Shown piece after piece: positions 1 through 11,200 of a DNA stretch of 64,000 bases. The stretch lies in the NCBI GenBank assembly GCA_947359465.1, contig OX375875.1, forward strand, positions 19,326,958-19,390,957, in the 5' to 3' direction. Origin of the DNA: Metellina segmentata (Eukaryota > Arthropoda > Arachnida > Araneae > Tetragnathidae). Positions within the stretch are counted from its first letter, which is position 1, and every line of letters begins with the position of its first letter. A program made the translations under genes and the position numbers. The notes beneath the pieces are model-generated. The model made no database searches. It was not told the DNA's origin and saw only the letters and a list, made by a program, of their open reading frames with translations.

Positions 1-128
1 GCGGAGTGTTCTAATTTACAGGACATTTACACCAGGGATACTTCTCCCAAAGGACTTTATTCGCTATATTGGACGGCAAGACAGCGTATGGTAGAAAGGC
101 CATGAGCTGGGCGTAGGATAAAAAAAAA
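1..128. other. unassigned left edge
   Basis: Nothing recognised before the first SINE copy. It lies downstream of exon 7 of the phosphatase gene and is probably intronic. Confidence 0.4.
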
Positions 129-413
129 TTTAAGTTAACGTCCCATTGAAGCAACACAAAGTGCTACTGGTAACGATCCGGATCAATCCAGAAGAGAAAG
201 ATACAAGAAGATTTGAACCATGGTCAGACGAAAACACCTGAAGTACCTTTCTCCAAACCTCCACACCACGCCAATGTGAGGACATGTAAGGTCACAACAG
301 ATTTTAAGTGTACCAGCCCCCTTGTAAACGACTGTCTTTGTCTGGACCGAAATTCTCACTTGAAAACCTCCTGTTGCTAATCCATTACTGTTACAACTGA
401 GTTACCGCGGCCC
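129..413 (-). repeat. tRNA-derived SINE, type A, full length, diverged
   Basis: Read on the minus strand it starts with a tRNA-like head beginning GGGCCGCGGTAACTCAG (degenerate A box). The common SINE body follows and it ends in the AACTTAAAT-type tail. It is strongly diverged from other copies in this window, so it is an old insertion. Confidence 0.75.
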
Positions 414-429
414 TAAAAATGGCGAGAGG

Positions 430-516
430 TTGGTAGATATTTAATTAACGTCACACTGGAGCAACACAATGGGCTGTTGGCGTCGACGGCCAGGAATCAA
501 ACCCAAAGGGGGAAAA
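430..516 (-). repeat. SINE 3' fragment (type A/B body)
   Basis: This is only the 3' end of the shared SINE body, with the block complementary to AACGTCACACTGGAGCAACA and the GGTAGATATTTAATTAA tail. The head is missing. Confidence 0.65.
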
Positions 517-960
517 AAACAAAAACTTGATGAGGAATAAATAATAAATGACAACCGACACATATGTTCCTATGGCTTCCGAGTTTGGCAGCCCTTATTC
601 AGGACAACCCATCACATCTATTCAGGAATCAACTGACCCAAGGTTGACTAATGTCTCCTACATATACACTAGTGTCCAAAATTATCTTTACATGCATAGA
701 ATCACGGATTTCTCAGAAACTATGAACTATAATTTTATGAATTTGTCTGGAATGAGACACAGCATATCACATAAATACAAAGAAAAAAATTTAAGAACAC
801 TGCATATGTTATTGAACTGTAAATGAAACCATAAAATTCGCAATTATATGGGACAAGGAGAGTTCAGAAAAAAATGAATAACTCAGAAATAAATTAAGGC
901 TTATGAATTTAAAATTGGAGAATTAAATTCCACTCCTGCAGCAATGCTTCAGGGCATTTA
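517..960. other. unassigned stretch
   Basis: No repeat family or exon recognised. A 92-codon open frame at 548-826 has no recognisable domain and no supporting splice or codon signal, so I do not call it a gene. Confidence 0.4.
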
Positions 961-1830
961 TATCTCTAGGAGGAGGATGTCATCATGCAACTTCTTTTCC
1001 AAAATAGACCCATAAGTTCTCTATGGGGTTCAGATCAGGAGATTTTGCTGGCCATAGTATTCGCTCAATAACTTCATTTTCAAGGAATTCGTCAACGAGG
1101 TTTGCTCGATAGGGACGAGCATTATCATCCATAAATAAAAAATCATATCTATATTCATCTCTGAAAAGTCTTACATAACGTTCTGAGACTTCATCTCGAT
1201 ATCTCTTGCCGGTCACTGATCCTCTGTTGAAAACGTGTAGGGACGTACCACATCATCACGCCTGCACTACTAAAACGCTCACATTCCATAATGTTCGAAG
1301 GAAGATTTCGCGTTCCTGACTCCCTAGAGATGTAAAATTGCTAAGAATCAGATGTTAAACTAAATCAGTAAAGAGAACACGGGTCCATTGGTTTTGACTC
1401 CAGTTCTGATGTTCTCAATTGTATCAATTTAAAGCGATCCGTCTTGTGTTGTGAAGACAGTAAAACACATCCTTCGCTTTCTAGCATAGACATTTTTTTA
1501 TTAAACCTTCTGTAGACAGTTTGCCGTGATACAAGTTTCCGTGGTGGATGCAAGCTCTGAACTTAACTGCCGAGCAGTACACTTCCTGTTACGATGGGCA
1601 GTTATCGCCATATATCGATCTTGAAAAGCAGAGTTCTTAAATTATATCCATAACGCAGAGACTGTCTGTCTTGAAATATTCACACATCTCGCTGCTTCCA
1701 TGATTGTCTGCCCTGCTTTTAAACGACCGATAACGCGCCATTTCACAGATTCTTCCAAATGATAATGAAATCCAACGCTGTATTGCAGAAATTCACTCAG
1801 ATATTCACTTTGCGCAAAGCACTTGATTCA
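961..1830 (-). pseudogene. Tc1-like transposase relic
   Basis: On the minus strand, 1810-1620 reads as the helix-turn-helix N-terminus (WRVIGRLKAGQTIMEAAR, then ISRQTV). Then 1553-1365 holds a second DNA-binding stretch (VSRQTVYRRFNKK), and 1130-990 holds the C-terminal catalytic part with MDDNARPY and SPDLNPIENLW. The pieces lie in different frames and the central region with the first catalytic Asp is unreadable. This is a dead Tc1 copy; no terminal inverted repeats were found. Confidence 0.8.
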
Positions 1831-2163
1831 CCGCCGGATGACGTAACGCCTTGTAATGCAAATCACAAATCGTTTGAACACTTTTGATTAGATAATTCTC
1901 ATTAGGGTTGTCTTTTACAAATTCCCTGGAAAAATGGATTACATCGATTGGGTATTTCATGGTTAATTATTATTGGATATGTAAAGATAATTTATGCATC
2001 AGTGTATATACTGAGACAACGTATAGCATATTTGTAACAACAGTTATTTAAGTTCACTGACTAATTGCTCTGGTGTAAAAAAGTTTTTTTGTACATTATA
2101 AATGCTTTTCTAAGTGCTATTATTCGTCAAGTATTATGAGAGAAAAAAAATTGTGTGTCTTAC
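1831..2163. other. unassigned, probably intron
   Basis: AT-rich and without a recognised repeat. It directly follows the exon 7 splice donor on the minus strand, so it is the start of intron 7 of the phosphatase gene. Confidence 0.5.
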
Positions 2164-2286
2164 CTTTACTAAAGAGAATTCTCTGACTACATGATCAATG
2201 TCGGCCATCGCATGTTCCGATAGTTTCTTGACAGTTATTTTTCCATAGGTACCATTTGTTTCAGGCCAGTATTTAAACACTTTTGA
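2164..2286 (-). CDS. PTP exon 7
   Basis: A 123-bp exon encoding 41 residues from SKVFKYWPE to FSLVK. KYWP is the conserved PTP motif after the central beta strands. The acceptor is TTTAACAG and the donor is GTAAGA; both boundaries are phase 0. It contains sequon N179-G-T. Confidence 0.85.
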
Positions 2287-5200
2287 CTGTTAAACATAAA
2301 AAAGTATAAAACATAAAAAAGTATAAAACATAAAAAAATATACAATACTGTACAAGTTAAAAACCTGAACTAAATATTTGTTATGCTGCAATATATTGAT
2401 TACAAAAGATGTAAATTATACATGGGTCATTCCACGTGAAATGAACAAAAATCAGGAAAAACATGTGGCCGTATGGTAATGGATTTCATGAAATTTGTTA
2501 CAGGGGTTTACTTTATGCATAAATAACGATATCCAAAAAAATTTAGGTTCAAAATTAAATATATTTCGAAGTTTGAGGCATTTTAAGGACTTGTGATTTG
2601 AAGAGCAGTTGTGGGATCGCTTAATGTAGCATGTTTGAAATTCTCAAAAACTACTTAACGTAGACAAACATGTTTAACATGTTTATAATCTGTACAAAAT
2701 TGTCTTTGTTCACTTTGGCAACAATTTTAAGCATCATATTTAATCTAAAATTTAGTTGCAAAAAATGGAAAATTGTCATTTTTAACAAAATTAAAAACAT
2801 TTCTATGGGCTAAAGAAATCTTACGACATACTTTAAATTCATGCCAGTTACAGTGCTAGGTGTGATAATATTACTGATAGAGTTCGGAAGTTGCATTTAA
2901 ATTGTTTCATTTCCAAAATAGCTAACGAAAATGACAAAATGACAATTTTCTACTCTAAATAGGCATAAGAAATCATAAGAACAGCTCTGATAAAACTAAC
3001 ATTTCACAGGAATACATTTATTTGTTTATTATTTGTAAAAAAAATTTGGGATTATAATCTGAGTCATAAAACAATAATAAAATCAAAATCACAACGTTTT
3101 CTTCCCACTCTATGTATATTATGAGAACTTCAATGATAACAAACAAATTAAATACAGATGAAACCTTAAATCAACAAAGAAATACCAAATCATTTTCAAC
3201 TTAAAAAGTAAACTATAAAGGCAGAAAAAATCAGTGTCAAAAAGCGTTTACAAATTTCAACTTATAGTAACATAGATATCATGACTTAACTGCCGACCAA
3301 ACGGTATAGTGGTTAAGGTGTTAGCCTCTAGATCGGAAGGTTCCTGGTTCGAATCCGGGTCCGGGCATGGATGTTTGTAAGCGTATGGTGTAGAGGCGGC
3401 TGGTGCACCTTAAATCTGTCGTGGCCCAAAGTCCTCACGTTGGGTTGGCGTGGAAGTTTGGAGAGTGGGGTGCCAGCTCAGGTGTTGCTTCGTCATCTGA
3501 CCGTGGTTCAAAATTACGAGGTGTTGTCCTCGGATCTTTCCCTTAAGGGACTGATCCCGGACCGTCGTCAATAGCCCGTTGTGTTGCTCTAGTACGACGT
3601 TAACTAAACATTACCATTACCATGACTTAACTAATTACCTTTTCAAATTCACTGTGTGATAAAACTCCCATGTTAAATTTTACATCTTCTATAATTGAAA
3701 CGTGAATTGATCGTGCTGCCGAATTCTTTCAAAATTCTTTACTTATTTTGCTGGTGATTGTGATAAACATGAAACACGAATTTGTGGCGTACAATTGGGA
3801 ATAGGAATGTAGCAATAATAGTTACGCGTTCCCGTAATAGCTGCGGTCCCCAATGGAACACTTCTGGATTGCCATAAAACCTTCGCCGGTGTTCGAAAGC
3901 TTTTGGTTTAGCAAACCAAGTACATTTATAATCATAATTTCTTTAATAAAATTTGTATTAATAACATAGAGAAATCGCTGTTTTCAATGATTTTACCTTT
4001 TTATAATTATTTTTTCTTAACTAAGGAATAGAAACACAGTCACTAAATTATACCAAACTTTTAGATAGAAGATGTGCTTTGCTAATAATAAATTATGATA
4101 CTTTTTTTCCCCAATTTTAGATGTACTAAAGCAATTTGAAATGTGTATCAAATAAGCAAAATCTCAATTTTTACTGATCCCTGAGAATGAGCAGTGTCGG
4201 ATATAAAACTATATTCTGGCATCTTCTAAAAGAGACATTTTACTGAAGAATGTAACGACATAAAAAATTTTAATTTGTGTCAATAACTTATTGAAATATA
4301 AGGTTTTAAACAGGCTACTATTAGTGCTAAAAAAAATCTACATTTTTGTGACCTTGAACTTTAAAATTCAATAAAAATCAAAATATACATTTTGGACATC
4401 TCATATTTGACATCTTCTATTTAAAAATTAATTTTCCTTAAAATCGTTGATGTGTCAGCCACAGCCAATATGCTCATTTTGCGTGGAATAACCGACATGC
4501 AATAATTTGTGTATGTACATATTTTAATAAATACACTCTAGGACAAAATAATCGACGCACTAAGAAGAAAATGTCCGATTGCTATAAAAATGGGTGGATG
4601 TGAAAGAGAACATGCATACAAAAACAAACATTAAAAGTTTCAGAGCAATTGAATGATTTATTTCAGAGGTTGACCGTTACAAAGGGAGGAAGTCAATAAG
4701 ACGTTGGTCCATCTCTGGCCTAGGTGTGTCACCTGGTGGGGCATATACACGGATGGTGTCTTGCGGAATTCCTTGACTAATTGTCTCCAACTGTCGGACT
4801 AAATGGACAATATTCGGGGATGGTTGCAATCGCCTTCCCATAACGTCCCAAATGGGCTCTATGAGAGAGAAATCAGGAAACCTAGCTGGCCAAGGAAGTG
4901 TTGGGAAAGATTGAAAACAATTCATAGCAACACGTGCCGTGTGCGGCCGGGCATTATCTTCTTGAAAAGTAAATCCGGAGTATCGCAAAAGGAGCAACCG
5001 GTCGTAGAATGTCGTCTAGGAACCATTGTGCTGTAAGTGTGCCAGAAATGATTACCAAAGGGATCCGGCTATCAAAGGAGATGGCATCCTAGACCATAAC
5101 GCCCTGTTGGGGGCTTGTGTGTGTCGTGCTATAGTAAGGGCAGAATCCCCACGCTGCCCTGAACGTCTTCCGAGGCGCCTGCGGTTGTTATCAGGTCACA

Positions 5201-8200
5201 ATTGGAAAAGGGACTCGTCCCTAAAGACTATACGTTCCCAGTGAGTGCCGTTCCAAGTGGATCGAACCCGGCACCACTTTATTTCTGCACATTGGTCATC
5301 GATTTTTTTTCTGTTGCTATTCCATATATTACTTTTTTAAAACCAAACGTTTTTAATAAAGTTTGAAATACACTGTTGGCAATCAAAATTACTACACCAG
5401 AGAGATATAATTCACATTTATAGAAGGTAGATATTTTAATATACGTCGTAGTGGAACAACACAACGGGCTATTAATGAAGGTCGTGGATCAATACTAAAA
5501 GGAAATATCTAAAGACACAATATCATTTTTAACAACGGTCAAACGAGGGAAAAAACACACGAGCTGGCACACCACACTCCACACTTACACACATTTATAC
5601 AAGATCTCTACAACTAGAATGGTTCTTGAACCACTACGAACATCATGTCTGAACCGGGATTCGTACGTAGAACCTGCTGAACGATGCCCAGAGAACTAAT
5701 CCCTCACATATTCAGGACTGAGTGTACCCACATGTTACATGACCTCGACTACTTATCAGTTAGAGAATAGAAAACACCCTTTTTCCGCCGCGCATAAGCG
5801 TTTTATATACACAGTCCAGTCACATTAATGTGGCCACCTGTCAAAAGCCAGAATGACCACCTTTGGCAGAGCGGACCGCTGAGAGACGTGCAGGAAGAGA
5901 ATCAATTAGGTTTCTGAAGGTGTTCACTGGGATGTTGAGCCATGCCGACTCCAGTGCCGTGGCCAGCTGCTCTAGATTACGCGGCTGAGGATCCATGGCG
6001 CGAACAACCCGATCGAAGTGGTCCCACATATTCTCGATTGGGTTTAAATCCGGTGAGTTTGCTGGCCAGGGGAGTACGGTAAACTCATCCTGGTGCTTCT
6101 TCGAACCACGCACATACACTGCGAGCTGTATGATACCGAGCATTTTCCTGATGGTAGATGCCATCATTCTGAGGGAAAATAATTCGCATGTAGGGGTGGA
6201 CATGGTCCGCAAGGACAGATGTGTACTTGTGCTGATCCATCGTGCCTTCCACAATGATGAGTGCACCCAGTGAATGCCAGGAAAACATTCCCCAAACAAA
6301 AGTGCTCCCTCCTCCAGCCTGGATCCTTCCGGTAATTGTTGCAGGGTGTTTGCTTTCAGACGTTTCACGCCGTATACGCCAACGTACATCTGTCCGATGG
6401 AGCATAAAACGTGATTCATCGGAAAAAGCCACCTGTCGCCACTCTGTGGACGTACAGTTGCGGTACTGGCGTGCAAATTCCAGCCTTCGTCGCCGATGAA
6501 CAGCAGTCAGCATAGGTGCATTAACCAGGCGTCTGCTGCGGAGGCGCATGCGCAGCAACGTTCGCTGAACCGTTGTTGAGGATACACTCTTGGTAGCCCC
6601 TTGGTTCATTTGGGCATCAGTTGCTCAACAGTTGCACGTCTATTCGCACGAACCGAACGCATCTCCGTAGCCTTCGTTCGCCTCTGTCATCTATAGCCCA
6701 TGGTGCACCACATGTGCCACGCCGCTCATTTTGGATAGTGCCATTTTGCCATGCACGTTATACTTTTACAACGGCGGTACGCGAATAGTTCACAAAAATA
6801 ACCGTTTCCGAAATGCTTCCACCCTTGGCCCGAAAGCCAATAATCATGCCCTTTTGGACGTCGGATAAATCGCTACGTTTCTGCATTACGCCAACGATTG
6901 AAATGCTTTCCGATGCCCTAGGATATCCTTTATATACACTCCACTGCAATGCGCTGCCACCTGCATTTTGTGATAGGTTATTTCACGTTGACGTCGAAAG
7001 TAGGTCGTGGTCACATTAATGTGACTAGACTGTGTATATATATAGATCCTACTCATTACTTTTATATTACAGACACTTGAAATGTGTACAACCTTTTTGT
7101 GTGTTTTTTTGCTGTTTTTTGTTTATTCTTTACCATGCATGATTCTGTGTTATTTTCGTGAACAGAAAGTTCATTTGCAAAAGGTAGGTGGGTAGGTAAT
7201 TAACGTCGCACTGTAGAACCACATCGGACTATTGGATATGGTCTGGGATCAATCCATAAGGGTAAAAGGTAATTTTATTTAACGTCCTACTATAACAACA
7301 CAACGGGCTAAACAAGGTCTCCAGAGTCAGCTGCAGAGTACGTTGGACACTGTTTTAGCAGGTTTTGTGGTAGACTAGTTATATCTGCAATTCTTAACCC
7401 ACTTGATGATTATTGTCTTGAGGAGGTCTTAGGAAAACCATTAGCAGATCTTGATAAACGAAGTAGCTCGTCATTAGAAGAAATCTGACCCTAGTCCAGG
7501 GCTCGAAATACCCGGGTGCATAGGTGCACTGTAAACATGAAAATAAAATTGTGCACCTAATTTTTTCCAGCTAGGCACACCTGTGCACCTAATTTAAAAA
7601 CTTAGGTGCACAAGGTGCACCTGTATTAAAAAATGTATTTCGAGGCCTGCCCTAGTCTAATCTCGTCGTCATCAATATTTGACGACGATATATCTCGTCA
7701 TTGATAAATTGGTCAGATATGGATAAACGAGATATCTCGTCGAAATCACTGGGGGGGGGGGGTAAGTACAAAATATTTTTACCGAGAACCGAAACCGAGG
7801 GTTTGTACTTCCTGGTTTCAGACAAAACCCACGAGTCTAGGTTTCGGGTAACCCCCACAATTCCAAATTGCATCTACGCCATGTTTGGGCAGGAGGTCAA
7901 TAAAATGCATATCTAAATTTTCCGCTCATGATAAGGTAAAACAGGGCAGGAAGATTGAAGGTATTCTAAATTCAACTCTGACAGCTGTTCATTCAAAAAT
8001 GTCCTCCGGATGTTACTTTCACCAGGATGTAATTGAATCTTACTGAAAGGAAGTGCATTCTTCATTCACACAATAGCTGGAATCTATTTTGCCGTCATTT
8101 ATGATATAAACTGCCCATGCACGTCCTTTTAGAAGTATGAACAGCGAATTGAGCATGTCGTAAGTGACAACAAATATGACGGATTGCTTTTATGAGTTTT

Positions 8201-11200
8201 ACTTTCAAGCTAAATGTAAGTACCGTTCTTAGCATTGACTAAAACATTGGAAGCTTGGGTTTATTGAAAGTAAAATCTTCGTATTCTGTCCTGGTCTGTT
8301 TACACTTTGAATATATGCCCAAAATCTGCTTTTCGTGCATTAGGTGTGTCGCGTAGTCTGATAAAAGAACGAAACAATTATCGGTGGAGTGGTCGTTCAC
8401 GGTAAGACATTTGTCGCCAACTAATTTTTGTCGCCAAATCAAGATGGCGGCCGAATTCCGTAACAGCAGATATGGTTGCCATAACAAAAACGGCAGATGT
8501 GAAAAAAATCCGCAAAAGGTGAAGGTTACCATATTTGGCGATAAATCGCCTTCTTACCGTGAACGACCACTCCACCCAATTATCGAATGGAGTCTAGAAG
8601 TCGTATTCGCACAAATATGTAATGGGTAATTGGTAATTTTTAGTTAACGTCGTACTAGAGCAACACAACGAGCTATTGACGACGGTCCGGGACCAATCCT
8701 CTAAGGGAGAAGTCAGAGGACACCACGTCATTTTGAACCACGGTCAAATGACGAGGCAACACCTGAACTGGCACCCCTCTCCAAACTTCCGCACCAACCC
8801 AACAGGAGGACTTTCGACCACGACACATATAAGGTGCAACTGCCGTCTCTATATCATACGCATACAAACATCCATGCACTGACTCGGATTCTAACCAGGA
8901 ACCTTTAAATATATAATAAGAAAATGGGAGCTATGTATGGAGATAATTAACGTCGCACCGGGATTTATTCCCAAGGGAAAGATCGGAGGTCAGCGCCACG
9001 TAATTTTGAACGACAGTCAGATGATGAGGTCAAACCCGGGTCGGCACCCCACCCACCAAACTTTCACATCACGCCCACGTGAGTGCATTTGAAGTCACTA
9101 CAGAGTTCACCCTTCTTTGCATGATTGTTTTCTTTATTGGTGAAACAAATCAAGGTGATATAATTCATGTTCAAAATTAAAGAAAAAATGGTTAAAAAAA
9201 TCTTAGTATATATTTATAGCATAAATTTAGCAAAAAACAATATGATGGTATCATGTGGTATTTTTTAAATTAAACGCAAAATTTTTCAGATATTGCTCTA
9301 AAAATAACAGAAACACATGTTACAAACCTTTCTTCCACTCATTTTCACTTTTTTAGCAATAGAAACTCAAATATAATCAAACAAAATTAAAAACGAAATC
9401 ATACGTTTATTGCAACTACAACAAACAGCGGAATGACAACTTCAAGCTCGTTTTACTGATAGTGACACTTGCTTATTTTTGACAGCTATGTTTTTTTTTT
9501 ATGCAATGAACATTAAAAAGGTATCCAGACACGATCAACTTAAAGTGAACTTGTTCTTTTATATAATTTTTGGGCATTCAATGTTATGATGGAAATTTCC
9601 ACCATTATGCAAAGAAGGGTTAACGTGTAACAACCCCCGTGTACACGGTGGTCTTTGGTTGGACCTAATATCGAACTCGCACCCCTCCGGTTTGCTAACC
9701 CGTTACTCTTCCAAATGGGCTTCCGAGACCCCAAAAAAATGCATGTATCAGAAGTTCTATTCAAAGCAGATTTGCTTGAAGAAATACATGCCCTCTAATG
9801 ACTGATGTATACAACCCCGATGGCACTAGGACAATCATGTAGACATTTGTTGCCATTGTTTGAACTACGAAACAAGGAACATACCGAAGAAGTGTATGAA
9901 CCTTATAGGCATAGATCGGACATGAATAAAGAGCAATGCTCTGTTCTAGCCACACAATAGTCAACATATTTAGCACTGTCAATAAAGAATGTATGGTGTA
10001 CGTACCTCTCCATGCTCAATGAGGTTGGCTAGCATAACGATTTTATTTGCATTTTCTTGCCAGACCATGGCCCAAAAGTCATTGGCAGTCGTTTCCATGG
10101 GTCCTGAAATGGATGATAAAACCAAGTAGTTTTATTAAAAAGGGTTTAGATTAATACTGAAAATCAATGCCGTTTTCAGAGGGCCTCTGAAGGATTGAGC
10201 TCAGGCCCTTTGAAGAATAAAAAAAAATTTACATTATTGACATAAAATAAAGATGATTTCATTTTTAAATAACGATTTTTTCTTGCGTGCGTGACAGAAC
10301 ACACATTCCTTAGATAATATAATAATTTTAATCTATACTTCCTATTATTTTCTATTTTATCTAAACTATCCTATTACTTCATATTATATAACCTAATAAT
10401 TAGTCCATAATTCCTATATAATTAAAGGAAATATGAAAACAATGATTATGAATGAGTTTTCTTCCGTAGACTACCTTTCACAAATCTACGATATCATATC
10501 AATCCTTCAAAGTGACACAAATTTATGAGAGGAATTTTCTGAAATTGGAAGTTGCAGGCTTTCTCTCGATGGATCCGGTATCCTGGAACTGTTTCCATAC
10601 GTTAAACACGACGCTGGGCGTTAAATTGAACTCTCTACAAATTTGGACTTGATATTGGCCTGCTTCTAGCCTCCCCACAAAATTCGCCACCATATTCCAT
10701 CATCTAAACGTTGGTGGTTACTCATTTTTACTGTTGGAATTTGAAATTAACCGATTGCTGCAAAATAACACCAAGGAATTCGCCGAGGTGTGCTAGCGAA
10801 CGAAATGCGTCTTAACTTACGCGCGCTTATAAAGCCTGTTTCTCTACTGGCGCCGTCTATACACACGTGTACGCTAACGTATTTGACGTACAAGATTTGC
10901 ATTTTTGTCTAGAAGCAGTGGTTTTACATTCAGTTCAGTTCTTTTCATGAAATTCAATAAAATATGCAAATTCTCTTAATTTATTTCACCAGTGTACTTT
11001 GAAAAAACATTTTTGGTATTGCCATCTAAGGGTTTAATAAACTTACCTTGTGTTGCAATGTATTCCTTTTGACGGTTGGTGCCCTAAAATATTAAATTGT
11101 GGTGAAAATTTGAATGGAATATATTTTTCTCTTGCAATCCACATAAAATTAATAGAAACTGAATAAAAATTTTAATTGGTCATGAATAATTGATTAGGCG

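Noticed and set aside
548..826. 92-codon open frame
   Set aside because: No domain, no splice or promoter context; length is within chance for this AT-rich DNA.
3292..3370. Apparent tRNA gene (A and B box, GGTTCGAATCC)
   Set aside because: It is the head of a dispersed SINE: the same head recurs before the same body at several sites, and no proper cloverleaf with acceptor stem is formed.
8239..8629. Several overlapping 65-97 codon frames
   Set aside because: They span a palindromic 194-bp MITE, which produces matching frames on both strands.
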